Assembly: GCA_019096065.1 (NCBI GenBank)
Contig: JAGUCH010000001.1
Coordinates: 10,354,001-10,418,000, forward strand
DNA length: 64,000 nucleotides
Source of the DNA: Paracyclopina nana
Lineage: Eukaryota; Arthropoda; Copepoda; Cyclopoida; Cyclopettidae
Direction of reading: 5' to 3'
Part shown: positions 23,201 to 34,155 of the stretch, one piece after another
Layout of the letters: the number at the start of each line of letters is the position of its first letter
How positions within the stretch are numbered: the stretch's first letter is position 1
The notes under the pieces: generated by a model
What the model was told of the DNA's origin: nothing
The model's database searches: none
The model's input: the letters and a program-made list of their open reading frames with translations, nothing else
Made by a program: the position numbers and the translations under genes

Positions 23201-25151
23201 TAGAAAAGTGTTCCAAATGAGCTGATCGTATCAATGGGTTAACCTATAACGTTGTGCTACGAAGTCGTGGAGGAATTTCTAGAACCCTAGCTTTAACTGG
23301 CTCTTTTTTCGTTGCTCAGCAAAAATCCGGCAGACACAAACCAAATAGTCTTTTTTTCATCAGGAGCTACTAGTGTAAACAGAAACTTTTTTAACTGAAA
23401 GTTGTTCGTTCTGGTTAAAAAAAGGCGAATACATGAAAAGTGTTATGCATTAAAGTTTGTTTGTGCTGCAAGCTTCAAATCAGTTCACTCTGAAAAAATT
23501 TCCTTTCGTTCAATTTTTGAACTCACCAAGATGATCTATAATGTAAGGTGACCTCTTATCTCAGCTGTACTTCTACACTTCATCTGACTATGCTATGAAA
23601 GGGCGTCTGACGAAAAAAGTAGAGTTCTGTGAATCGTGAGTTTCATGAAAAAGCTGTCAGATGATAGAAAACGCCATATTTAAGCAATTTTTGAAGTAGA
23701 AATTCCAAGTCTGGTAAAGCTGATTAACAGGCTCCTCCTACTCGAGCACTAAAAAATTGGCGCTTAAATCAAAATTTGAATTTCCCGCTTTTTCATTGAA
23801 GCAAGCAGCATAAGCGCCACCGCACAAATGACGAAAGAACTAAAATAAGTTTAGTGAATTAATTTGCATACTTTCGTCTAGAATAGTCATAGTGGATGGC
23901 CCTGGAACTCACCAAATGGACAGGCCCTAAGTCAGCACTCAGCGGCAGAATTGGGCAGCTAAGAGCACGATAGTTAGGACTGCTCTAATCAAAGTTGGTT
24001 TGGTATCAAACTAACCTTGGTGTCAGCTTAAGTCTATCCTAGTGTGATAACGAACCTTTCAGCAAGTAAAGGCTGCCTCCTAGGGATTACTTATAGACGC
24101 TGCAAAGGCCTATTATTTAGAGGGCTTATATCCAAAGTGTTTTAATTAGTTTAGACAACCCTAATGCAGCTTGTGCTTTAGACTAGGGCTAGGATTAATT
24201 CCTCCGCGACTTCGTTTTTTTAAGTTAGAGGGTAACGTGCAGAGGCAACAGCTGACCCCACCTGTTCATCGGAGATTTTTTACTAAGCAAGTGTTCCAAA
24301 TGAGTACAGCTAATTTTCTCTGTGGGTTGCCCTGACGAAGTGCTACGAAGTCGCGGAGGAATTTCTAGAACCCTACTTTAGATCTTCTTGCGTTGGATCG
24401 GCCATGTTAGCCTTACACAGAGAATGAAGACACATTGAACGCTCTGACTTTCGGGGAGTTCGGGAAGTGGAGCATATAATTGGGTTTCGCCCATTTCCAT
24501 TGTTTGGTTTCTGGCTTACATTAAGCAATGATTCTTGCGCCATTTCGTAAGCTTGCGCAGTCACTTGACTTTTAAAGAAGCACCCTTTGGTGATAGTCTC
24601 AAAAAGCCTTAGCAAAATCTAGCTACAACAGATTGGAAGGTGAATACAAAAAATAGCCCGCTTTCAAAATCAGCTCAGACTTGATTGTAAATGGAGCCAA
24701 CAGCACCTTCTGTTGTCGTCCTTCTAGAAAGATAATTTGTAATGTTCTTCACTTCAGATAATTATTTTGATCTAGTGCAGACTCAGCATATGAGCTACTC
24801 ACAAGTGCAACAAACTCCGTATCCGCTCGCACAACTTCCATCATTGGTTCCTCCTTTGGTTGAACATTCCTCTCTGAAATGCAATGGTGCAATTATCACT
24901 GAACCGTATTCCAATCAAAAGTTACTTGGTGTAGCAGGTTCCATTTTTCGAGCCTGCTTTGCAAGGATCATTGGGGAATGTGACTACGTTGAACAATGAC
25001 ACTGCAAAAGAAGGAAATGTTCAGTATCTAAATCATTATGATAACAATTTGTCCTACAAAGTTTCCCATCTCTGCTGCTTTGCTTAGCAGAAACACTTTG
25101 GTAGCAAAGACAGAGAGCAAAAGATGCCAAGATTATAGCTTTGGTGATCAT
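20277..25151 (-). CDS. Secreted CUB-domain protein A2 (8 exons, 400 aa)
   Basis: Minus-strand exons: 25151-25058, 25001-24926, 24873-24803, 21470-21355, 21298-21085, 21024-20716, 20656-20453 and 20395-20277. The sum is 1203 bases, in frame throughout. There is a signal peptide (ILASFALCLCYQSVSA), a cysteine module (FNVVTFPNDPC, NGTCYT, GYGVCC) and two CUB-like regions (LRLDFETFVI; CMTDIFQV; LAPSGCTQYF; DQNQVACIRR; SCCGYKADGMG). It ends GFRLAYIGSSANC. Exons 3 and 4 are 71 and 116 bases, exactly as in A1, and the other exons differ by only a few codons, so the genes are duplicates. Intron 3 is 3.3 kb (21471-24802) and full of small repeats, whereas the matching A1 intron is 57 bases. Confidence 0.9.
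22186..22564. repeat. 379-bp dispersed repeat, copy 1
   Basis: By eye this is identical base for base to 23526-23904. It is flanked by its own 8-base direct repeat TGATATCA (22177-22184 and 22563-22570), which suggests insertion as a mobile unit. The start CCAAGATGATC and the end GTGGATGGCCC are not inverted repeats of each other, and there is no A-tail. The class is unknown; 8-bp target duplications would fit a hAT-derived element. Confidence 0.8.
22788..22941. mobile_element. MITE family B, forward copy (154 bp)
   Basis: Begins AGCCCGGTTCCAACACGGG and ends TTGTTGGAACCGGGCT, with TA on both outer sides (TATA|GCCCGG ... CGGGC|TA). It is the same length as the full reverse copy at 14991-15144. 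It lies in the large intron of CUB gene A2. It is non-coding and non-autonomous. Confidence 0.82.
23108..23286. mobile_element. MITE family C, copy 1
   Basis: A diverged inverted-repeat element: the left end ATTCCTCCGCTAC pairs with the right end GTCGTGGAGGAAT, followed by TTCTAGAACCC. Related copies are at 24184-24376 and 42876-43071. It lies between the two 379-bp repeats in the A2 intron. Confidence 0.65.
23526..23904. repeat. 379-bp dispersed repeat, copy 2
   Basis: Identical to 22186-22564. It is flanked by a different direct repeat, GAACTCACCAA (23519-23529 and 23905-23915; at least 7 bases lie outside the element). It is therefore a separate insertion event and not the partner end of one larger element. 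Confidence 0.8.
24184..24376. mobile_element. MITE family C, copy 2
   Basis: Left end ATTCCTCCGCGACTTCGT and right end ACGAAGTCGCGGAGGAAT are inverted repeats; TTCTAGAACCC follows the right end and a related GGGCTAGGATTA precedes the left. The interior shares GTGTTCCAAATGAG and GAGGCAACA with copy 1. It is in the A2 intron. Confidence 0.75.
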
Positions 25152-25704
25152 CGTTGTCTTGCCCAATTGCTAGAGCAAATGCAACTAACCGTTCGTGTGG
25201 ATTTTTGCTACATGGCCAGAAAGAGCCAAGCTCACAGGCCACTTGTCATAATCTTATTCAACATTTGCACTTCTGGCTCAACAAAAATTTTTCACGCCAT
25301 CAAGCAAACTCAAGTAGTGATATTCTTATATTAATGTGGTAAAAGCTACTGCTTGTTCACCGCAAATAAAATCCAAAAATTGTTTATGTTTCACCTTCCT
25401 GCCGAAATTGGGGCACCTGGATTAGCACTTTACCGTATTTATTGTTTTTAAAAACTGAATGGGCAATATTTTTGTTTGGGTGAAAACGTTAATAGCAAAA
25501 TACCACCCAGTAATAAAAAGTGTTGAAAAGGTGTCAAGGGGCGTTCAAATATGTGCATAAGACTGTCGTCGTCACATTGTAACACTTGAGAAATTCGGCT
25601 CGGCCATTTTCCTTAATATGCTAGCTCAACTTGAGGACGTTGGTTTTTGCCAGTGACTCGAGATTTGCTGGATCAGAAGCATCACGGCAAACCAAAAGCA
25701 CAAC
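25152..25704. promoter_or_regulatory. Shared divergent promoter region of CUB genes A2 and B2
   Basis: 553 bases separate the start codons of the second head-to-head CUB pair. I see no strong TATA box or long block shared with the A1/B1 spacer, so only the layout supports the call. Confidence 0.4.
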
Positions 25705-28046
25705 ATGAGATTCTTCTGGTCTTTGGCGATTTTTTCAGCCTTTTTGCTCGGCCTAGCTGCGGCTAGGGACCATAGCAAAAAGTCACAGGCCAAAGAGGAA
25801 GGCCACAGAGAGGGAAAATGTAAAAAAAAATCAGGCAAATTTCCGCAGAGCATTTCTTCATTTTTTGTTCATTTTCAGTGTTCTCCCTTTTTTCCATTGT
25901 GAACTTTAAAAACAGCCCTTGTGTGAGCACCAGTTCACTCTCCAGTGGATCTACGAGTTACAGAAACGGAACTTGCTACACGTCTAGGTATGCATTAATT
26001 TGGGCAAAATGATGATCAAGCATCATACAATTAAGCCGCCAAGGCCATGTTAGAATACAATATGATTAGCGAATTAAAGACGCAAAGTTTGTTGGAACTT
26101 TAATGCTTTAAAGAATTAAAGCTTGTTTGTTTTATTTTGCTACTATTTCGTTCTGAGGCATAAGAGTGACATTTTACTACTGTGCCAAGAACAATTCTGA
26201 TAAAAAACATACTCAAGGAGGGTAGCAATTAATAGTACGCATGATCATCATTATTATCATTTCAGCGAATGTTCATCCAAAGGAGGCTCGGCCAAAGGCG
26301 GATGTGCCTCGGGGTAAGTACTTTTGAGCAGCACCATCATTTCCTTGTTGAATGGCACTGCTGTTGTTGCCCATATGAACAGCTAAATTGGGTCTACTTG
26401 GGCCCTTCTCGCGCCATGACATGACCTGTTGGTCATCATTTACAGCTTCACCTCTTGCAGAGCGTCTCAAATTTTGTTGGTACTCATTTATACCTCCTTT
26501 GATTGAGCCGTTGCGCAATTGCCATGATTTTAAGGCTATATGCCAACCCATGCTTCTCTTTTGAAAATTGGCTAAATATTTTGCCTTAGATTTGGAGTCT
26601 GCTGCGTGTTCACGATCAGTGACACAACTCAAACCACCATCAACTACAATGACACCTACTTGCAAAATCCAAGCTACCCAAGCGTTTATTCATCAACCAG
26701 CTCCCTGTCTTACACAGTTAACAAATGCTCTTCAGGTAGGCGTATCTAAAAGACACTTTCTTTCACGACTTCCATTCGGCTGCCATTTTTGCTTCCAGAT
26801 GTCTGCTTCCTTAGGCTGGACTTTGAGACATTCAATATTCAAGGGCCAGCTGATACAGTTGAAACCACCGGTGGTGTTTGCGCAGACACCTTGAAAATCA
26901 CGGTATAGCATTTCTTACGGAGCTACTCGATAGTTTATTTCAATTTTTTACTGTTTCCAGCTGAGCTCAGGTCAAACCGTCCCCGAGCTTTGTGGCTTGC
27001 TCACCGGTCAGCATGGTGAGTCAAATTGACTGCCATTATTGTTTGGATGCTCAAATTCTTCTTTCTTCCCCAGTTTACTTGGACATTGGATCGGCCTCTG
27101 CCAGCTCAGCGACCCTTGCCCTAACCTTTTCCGGGGCAAGCACTCAGAGGAAGTGGGATGTCAAAGTGGCTCAGATTCCATGTGGTGCCAACTACGCGTA
27201 GAGCTATTTTCCAAATATGCCCCAGTCATTCAATTACAGTTTTTGCCTCTTTCAGTCCTCCTCAGGGATGTCTTCAGTGGTCAACCGGACTCACTGGTAG
27301 AATCACCAACTTTAACTATGCCAACGCAGCCGGCCCCCATTTGAGGAGCCTGGAGTAAATTGGTTTTACTTGGCCCGTTTCAAAAATTACTTACATTTCA
27401 TTCTAGCTACTCGTCATGCGTCCGTCAAGAAGCTGGCTACTGCTGTGTTGAATTCAGAGTAAGAAAAGACATATCAAGCCTACTTGGCATTCATTGGACT
27501 ATATTTAGGTTTGCTCCAATGACATCAACGATTTCTCCCTGCACAACAAAGCTGATGCTACCACGGTGGCAAATGCCAAATCAATCATTGGGACAGAATG
27601 CATCACTCCTGCAGCCGCCGGAGCAGCTGACACAACTGCAACTGCTGACTACATAGATATTCCTGGTGAGCACAAACTAGACCTTTTTTGTAGAGCACAG
27701 ATTTCAATTTGTCACAACCATTCAGCTTCCGGAGGAACTTGTGGATCAGTTGCCAACAGCCTTTATTGCGGACAGAAGTTAAATGTAGTCAAGGATTCTG
27801 CTCTCAACATTCCTATTTGCGGTCAGGATTGAAACTTTTTTAAGCCTTCTAGGTTTGATCGTTGGTTTTTTCTTGCAGACTGCACCCCTCCTTTTTTTGT
27901 CGGAGTTCACACTGATAAGTATGCTGACGCCAGCTCCATGAAGACACCAAACAGGGGTAAATTTGCCATTTCTGATCAAAGTCTTTCAACATGGTGTGTT
28001 CCATATTTCAGGATTCTGCTTGAATTACCGTCAAATTCCTTGCTAG
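25705..28046 (+). CDS. Secreted CUB-domain protein B2 (13 exons, 405 aa)
   Basis: Exons: 25705-25819, 25879-25987, 26266-26313, 26590-26735, 26799-26902, 26961-27015, 27074-27197, 27256-27354, 27407-27458, 27509-27665, 27726-27821, 27879-27956 and 28012-28046. The total is 1218 bases in frame. Signal peptide: FFWSLAIFSAFLLGLAAA. It has the cysteine module (IVNFKNSPC, NGTCYTS, GFGVCC) and two CUB-like regions (LRLDFETFNI; ELCGLLTGQH; PPQGCLQW; GYCCVEF). It ends GFCLNYRQIPC. Exons 2, 3, 6, 9 and 13 are 109, 48, 55, 52 and 35 bases, identical to B1. The donor of intron 11 is the weaker GTCAGG. Role unknown; secreted. Confidence 0.9.
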
Positions 28047-29620
28047 GCCATCGACACTGTTATTTAGGACGCCTCTTTTCACCCCATCCCCAAACCAGCC
28101 AAAGAAAGCTTCTAAGCTCTTGCGTTTTCATGCCTTTTCGTTTTGTTAGTGAAGTGAAACAACAATAAAGTAGATGCATATTTCAGCAGATTTCTTCACT
28201 GCTCAGAAGAAGCAAGCGTGACTCGAGCGTGTCAGCCGGAAACGACTAACTCTTGGTGGATGGGTGAAGATAAAAATCTCTTTCAATTGCTGGGAAGGAT
28301 AAACAAAGCTGGCCTTGCCACCACTACCAAAAAACTCAAGGTAGAAAATCGTAAATGCAATCTGACCGAAACGATTTATAGCCTTCCGAGCTTATCTTCT
28401 GAGTAACTTGAGTCTGCAGGCTGTCTGCCATTTTCAAGGGTTGTTAGCGCGAGGCAGCAATTTTGGTGATCATGCTTGCAAGAAGCTGCTTGGTTGTCAG
28501 ATGTTCGGCTAGCAACGCGAGTACGTAATCAGGTGCGTCAAAACTTTGAGCAGGAGCCCTTGCTGAGCTCTGCTGATAGATGATTCACTTAGGCTGAGAA
28601 GACCCTGAGATGACCATAATACCTGTCCAACCGTCCGAGCTGACGAAGATGATTTTAGCTTCCGCAACATAATTTCGCCAATTATCCCATAAGCTAACAA
28701 TGCCGCAAAAGGGGTTTAATCATCGTATGTTAAAGAATCCCGGAGGACCTCGATCCTCATTGTAAACCACAACATATTGTCGACCGTCGTTTGACTTCCT
28801 TAGTACTTGCATTGACATTACGGGCATCATCAACGTGCCGTGCGCGGAAATCGACGCAAAGAACTTTTTGATCATAGCTCATGATTCCTAGTAATTTGAC
28901 TTTTCGCCCGATAGAGAATGACTGTATATAGCCTGACTGTTATGATTTACTGGGCAAAAATTGAGCGTTAGTTCAGGAAATACTTTGGGTAAAAGGACTT
29001 CAATTTTCAATGCAAATTTCGGGGCAATTGTGGAATATTTTGGCCAAGGCAGCTAATAAAAACCCATGACATTGGCAAAGTGCACAGCTACTCATTGCTC
29101 ATTCAAAATATGCCACCTTGTGGGGTTTTTTTTGCTGACCGCATTTGCAAGACATTTATTCTATTCTCGAAAAAGGAAATGAAAGGGTTCGTGAAACAGT
29201 GCAATTTGCAAAGCTGATTGGCATGCCTAAGTCGACAGGCAAATTGACGAGAAGATTGTTGTTCATACCAATATCAGTTACTAGTATGCGTTAATGATCA
29301 ACGCAAAAAAAGTCCGTAATTTACGATGATGCATTTTGACGGAAATTTTCCAATGATTGTAATTCCTGATTAGTATTCGTGTTGATTTTAGTGCATTTGC
29401 AAATTTAAGGGGAAAAAAAACAATCAATCAGTGCTTGAATTAGCACAGCTTTTATTGGCCCCACTAAGTGTTTTCGCTCCTGCCGCCAAACTGATTTTCG
29501 GCTTACCTAAAAATTACTGTAATTTATGGCCGATAATTTGTTTATCATGACTTATTAAAGTATGATTTTTAACTTATTTGCCAATAGAATAAGTTGGCCG
29601 TAACTTACACAGATTATTTT

Positions 29621-29686
29621 CAAATTATTGTAATTTATGGAAATAATTTGGTGATAAATGAAATCATCACAAATTACAATAATTTG
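29621..29686. repeat. 16-bp perfect inverted repeat
   Basis: CAAATTATTGTAATTT at 29621-29636 is the exact reverse complement of 29671-29686, with a 34-base loop. It could be an element end or a structural hairpin. Confidence 0.7.
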
Positions 29687-29785
29687 ACCAATAGGCAACT
29701 TACAAAACCAATGGCAATTGAATTTTTCAGTTGCTTATAAGGGATGGTTTTAAGGTGACCAATAATTTATGCCATAGTAAGTTGA

Positions 29786-29814
29786 CAGCTGAATAAATAA
29801 TAAATATTCAGCTG
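29786..29814. repeat. 10-bp perfect inverted repeat with 9-base loop
   Basis: CAGCTGAATA at 29786-29795 pairs exactly with TATTCAGCTG at 29805-29814. It sits just before a lysine-rich open frame (KVDKTKVQKTAYKDKIIKK) that ends in a donor-like CAG|GTAATC near 29969. Confidence 0.7.
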
Positions 29815-30244
29815 AAGCATCATTAAAAAAGTCGTCAAATCAAAGGTGGATAAAACCAAAGTTCAAAAAACAGCCTACAAAGATAAAATCATTAAAAAAT
29901 CACTGCAATCCTGCGTTCAAGATGCAAAACAGCTCAACTCCAGAGACTCCAGACCAGAATACGATCAGGTAATCATAATTTATTTGAAAAAAAGCACTCC
30001 TGTCACCCACTTAGCTTTGGATGACGCTTTGGCATGCTGAAAAAGACGATTTTGGAAATTGTCACGCAACTTCAATCCAATGCTAGGGTTTTCAAGTATG
30101 AGGAGCAACCTAGCATTGTCAGTTTGGTGACCAACACTAAATCTCCAAGGCTTTCATTCGTAGCGTCTTGATCCTGGGAAGTTTCTGATCTAATATGTCT
30201 CAAGGTACATTTCAAATGAAATTTAAATTTAATAATAAGCTTAG

Positions 30245-30448
30245 AATTACTTCATAAGGACAAGCCTTCTGCTAAGAAAGTGCAAGAAGATCGAAACAAC
30301 ATCTGAAAGAGATGACGAGGCAGTTCTTGACAATGAGAAGCTAGAGCTGCTCCAAGCAGAGATGGATTGTCTTAAGCGTTCAAGATATTACCTTAATTCA
30401 GCAAAATATCAAATGCTTATTTCTCATTCATCATATGAATTGCATTAA
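30245..30448 (+). CDS. Small open frame or last exon, unrecognised (67 codons)
   Basis: The frame opens after an acceptor-like GCTTAG and runs to TAA 30446-30448, which overlaps an AATAAA signal. The product is charged and helix-prone (EKLELLQAEMDCLKRSRYYL), like the C-terminal coiled coil of small Myb-like or MADF-type DNA-binding proteins encoded by hosts or DNA transposons. That resemblance is weak. The lysine-rich open frame at about 29840-29968, ending at a donor-like site, could be an upstream exon. I do not recognise the gene. Confidence 0.25.
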   Translation, partial: NYFIRTSLLLRKCKKIETTSERDDEAVLDNEKLELLQAEMDCLKRSRYYLNSAKYQMLISHSSYELH

Positions 30449-31912
30449 ATAAAACATTCTAAGCTTTTAAAACAAACATTATTAAAAATGACCATTTTTT
30501 TACAAGCAATTGATTTTCAACTGAAAATGTCAGATAAACAAATTATAATCACCTTTATCATTTGACATTGAGCAAAACTCATGTATTTCAGCTAACTTAC
30601 ATTACCGCAATTTTTCAACTTATAATTGAATTTATAAGATGCAGTTAATATTTACTTCAATGAAATATAAAAAATGATCTTCAACTTACATTACCAAATT
30701 ATATGTCACATATTACTATTCATAAAACTTGGCTTTAAGGCTTACAAAATCCAACTTACTTCCAACTTAGATCCAACTGAAGGTAAGGTGAAACACTTAG
30801 TGGGGGGTAGCTGTCGACATGCACCCCTTTACGTCACTCACCACAATTGCAGTGCTCACTGCAACACATATTGTTAGAAATGCAAATTCAAGTCATGATG
30901 TCGCCATGACGGAAGAAGACTGCACCTCTCGGAATTAGGGTCATTATCAAAATAGCAATTGGGCATGGTCCACGAAAAGGCATTTTTGGCTGCACAGCCA
31001 TGCAGGGACAAATTCACAGCATGAAATAACAGCTGAAAAGTACAATGTTCACCTAAAGGATAATTATCGCAAAGAAAAGTGAACCTGGTGCTAATTGCCT
31101 ATCATCAAAATCAGCTTGGGCCCGAGTAGCATTTTTTATCTGGCTACTTCTTATTTTTCTTACGATAATCAATTTTCTTTTCATTCCTTCCTAGCTAAAA
31201 TCTTATTTTTGTAAAGTATGAATACAATCTCAATACACTAACTAAGTCGATCTGATCTTTACTGCATCAGCTGGCTTTTCGTGCATCTTCCTCAGGATTT
31301 TGGGGCGTACATGAACGGGGCTTAACATGGACAATTTTCGGCCCGCTTGGCTAAAGGGTTGCTGACATTTTTGAACCAACCCGAAAAACCTTCAGAGTGA
31401 CGGCCATAACATGTGTATCCCTAAATAAATGGTTATTCGCTTATCCTTCATGGTAGGTGATGAAGAAGGAGCGGCCGACAATGTACAGCATTATTCTGGC
31501 AATTACTGACTTGATAAGTTCAACAATTACAACTGATCGTTCGTTCAAGTCTCCTTACGCATCTTCTGTTGAAATAACCAGCCATCGGAGGAGAATCACG
31601 GTGGGGAATGGCAAAAAAGTACGTTGTTGCCGCGCGTCGGTCATCCGCGCGCAATTTGCGCACGATAAAGTTGTTGCTAGCGTTGCCGTCGCTGTCCGCT
31701 GAATCGTGCTTGGCTTTTGGCCTTGGGCGGCGATGATTTTGGTGTCTAAAGGACTGCGCGGCTGACCTTGGGTGAATTTGTGCACTATGATGGCAACGTT
31801 CGATGTCTTCTTCCTCAAAGATTTTTGGCCTTACAATCGAGCCTGAGGAGCGGAACTGCCTAAATAATAGAGGGGATCCCTCCACAGTCCACAGTATTCC
31901 CTCAGCATCAGA

Positions 31913-32997
31913 ATGGGACGCATGACTAAGGTAAGATAGCAATATAATCCCATCTGATAGGCTAGCTTGTATATAGTGCAATACTTTTTGAAGTACATGC
32001 AATCCTAACTTTCGTAGATTTTTGTCCTCCTGGCCATTGTTGCCTTGGCCTCTGCCGACAAGGTCGGTCGCCAAGGCCGCCGCCGCCGTCCCCAAGCAGC
32101 TCGTGAGGGCCGTCAAGATGACGGCGGCGAGGTGCAAGGAGGAGTGGACTTCAGCGGCTGCCAAAACGACCCCGAGACCGGCCTTTGCTGCGTGGAAAAG
32201 GAGGAGACCGTGAAGACCATCCAGAAGGACCCCATTTTGGAATGCACCCACAAGAACGTGGAGAAGTGCCACTACACCTACGTCACGCAGTTCTCCCCCG
32301 CCCAGGAGGAGGTGTGCGACGAGAACTTTGAGAAGACCTGCCAGATCACCTTCAAGCAGCAAGCCGTCGAGGAGACCGTGAAGAAGTGCTACAAGCCCCT
32401 CGAGAAGGTGTGCAACGGCCAAGGCCCCGAGGAGTGCAGGACCGTCTACGAGTCCTCCTGCACCACCAAATACATCGAGAAGCAACCCGGTAAGCTCATT
32501 TCTCAATTCACAAGGGCTTTCGTTTCATTGACATGCGTGCAGGCAAATTCGTGGGCGACACCAAGTGCGAGAAGCTGCCCGTCGAGATCTGCGGAGCTGG
32601 CTGTGTGACTGAAGAGGGCCCCGAGGAGTGCCACGACAAGACCATCACCTCCCTCATCGACGTCCCCGAGGAAGTCTGCGACCTCAACCCCCAGAAGACG
32701 TGCAAGTTCCAGACCAAGTTGGTGCCCAAGCTGAAGCCCGCCCACGAGTGCACCACCATCCCAAGGGAGGTGTGCCACCTCAAGTTCACCTCTCCCCAGG
32801 AGGTGGAGAAGCCCCTCAAGACCAAGTGGTGCTTGGACCCCACCCCAGCCGCATCCGATGACTCCGGTTACGACGAATCCGAGGCCCTCGGAGCTCCCCT
32901 CGCTGCTGCCAGCCAAAACGACCCCGTTATCGCTCCCCTGGCTGGATACGGCCAATTCAACCCCGCCGCCCAGGCCAACTACGGCGCACCCTTCTAA
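31913..32997 (+). CDS. Secreted cysteine-rich protein, strongly codon-biased (314 aa)
   Basis: Exons 31913-31930, 32018-32489 and 32543-32997 (945 bases). The signal peptide spans the first intron (MGRMTK then IFVLLAIVALASA). An arginine/glycine-rich stretch follows (GRQGRRRRPQAAREGRQ), with RRRR as a possible furin-type site. The main part has a recurring pattern of paired cysteines: CHYTYVTQF, EEVCDENFEKTC, CRTVYESSC, ICGAGC, KTCKFQTKL. The tail is Ala/Asn/Gln-rich and ends NYGAPF. GC-ending codons dominate, unlike neighbours but like eEF2 and tsg, which suggests high expression. I recall similar unnamed arthropod proteins but cannot name a family. An AATAAA is at 33084-33089. Confidence 0.8.
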
Positions 32998-33341
32998 AGG
33001 GGGATCATTATTTATTACACTTTACTCTATTTATTACACCCTGTTACTCGGTACTTCGTTTGTGGACTTTGGTTGAAAAACTGAATAAACTAAATGTTGT
33101 TGCTTTAATCTTGATTAAAAAATTACTTTGCGAAATGCGGTTCGGAGGAACGCTAGAAATCGGGATAAAAATAGTCTGGTAAGAGCGCGCGCGATCCGTT
33201 CACTTGTATGTACCTGTTTTCACATTTCTGATCATCGAGTCCTTGAAAAATCTCGCAGTCTTGCTTGTGCTCTACTATAGCTGCTGTTTTCTAGTCAAAC
33301 AAGAGTGAAATATAAAAACTGCAAAGTGAAGAAAACAGAGA

Positions 33342-34155
33342 ATGGAGCAGGACGAGAGTTCAGTGAATAGTGATGATGCCTATGCTGAAGACGACCTTCC
33401 TGATTTGGTGCTCGATGCTGCCAAGCACGAGTCCAACAGCTCGCTCGATGGGAATCCCGAAGAGGCCAACTCCGTGATTGACCTGTTGCTGTCCATGACC
33501 AATGGTCGCAAATCAGTGTCCAATGTCGACATTTCTCGGTGGGTCGATGCTGCGGACGAGGAAATCGATAACTTCGATGGCGAAGAGGTATTAGCTAATA
33601 AAATCAGGGGAACAATTATGCTAAGAGTCACGCAACCTTGCATTAACATTTCAGGTACACGCGGAGAAAAACGCGAGCTCTGGGGGATACAAGGTGACCT
33701 ACACGAACATGAACAAAGCCTACGTGCCCAAATTGTCCAGTGCCGATATCTACCGAAGCTATTTGTCCCTGATGCCAGGCGATGACGACGAAGATGATAA
33801 TGCCAAAGAGATGTCGTCCCAATTGTCAGAAGAGAGGCTCAAAATTCTCGCGCACTTCCAGACCCTCTCTGGTGCTGAGCAGGAAACGCAGCGAAAAAAC
33901 TGGACCGACGAGCTCATTTTGGTCGAGGAGGAAATTGCCAACTTGAAAGCTCAACTTGGTGCCAAATTGAGCCGAAGGAACCACTTGCGATTCCTTCTTG
34001 GCATGGAAATCTTCCGTAAAGTGAAGGGTGATGTGACGAAGGCTGCCAAGAGGTCGCTCAGTCAGTTGAAAGACTTCATTGCTCCAATTCCTCGGCCCAC
34101 GAGTGCTGAGAACAATAACGCTGAGCCGTCGTCGTCAATGCAGAAGAAAGAATAA
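33342..34155 (+). CDS. Coiled-coil protein, TPD52-like (248 aa)
   Basis: Two exons, 33342-33587 and 33655-34155, in phase 0. The N-terminal 85 residues are acidic (DDAYAEDDLPD, DAADEEIDNFDGEE). A conserved-looking segment KVTYTNMNKAYVPKLSSADI follows. Then comes a coiled coil, DELILVEEEIANLKAQLGAK, followed by LRFLLGMEIFRKVKGDVTKA. The latter resembles the D52 motif of tumor protein D52 proteins (a VEEEI-TLRQ-LAAK helix followed by LG), which act in vesicle trafficking. The downstream half does not match that family closely, so it may be a divergent or different coiled-coil protein. The gene itself is well supported by frame, splice sites and acidic/basic composition; its name is tentative. 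Confidence 0.6.

Larger units (their letters stand above)
28047..31912. other. AT-rich gene-poor stretch with hairpins
   Basis: I recognise no conserved gene. 29500-30780 is markedly AT-rich and repeats the word AACTTAC several times (29602, 29697, near 30594, 30682, 30752). It holds two clean hairpins (annotated separately) and a 67-codon open frame with its own poly(A) signal. It may be a decayed DNA element or fast-evolving non-coding DNA. Confidence 0.5.

Noticed and set aside
22186-23904. The two 379-bp repeats as the paired ends of one LTR-type element
   Set aside because: Each copy has its own, different flanking duplication and there is no shared outer duplication, so they are separate insertions.
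31520-32506. A 328-codon open frame on the minus strand
   Set aside because: It is the antisense shadow of the GC-rich secreted cysteine-rich gene; leucine/glycine/valine-rich composition, no domain, and the plus strand has signal peptide, splice sites and codon bias.
33342-34155. First thought to be a GINS-complex subunit from its acidic start
   Set aside because: The second exon is a coiled coil closer to TPD52 and lacks the GINS A/B domain pattern.
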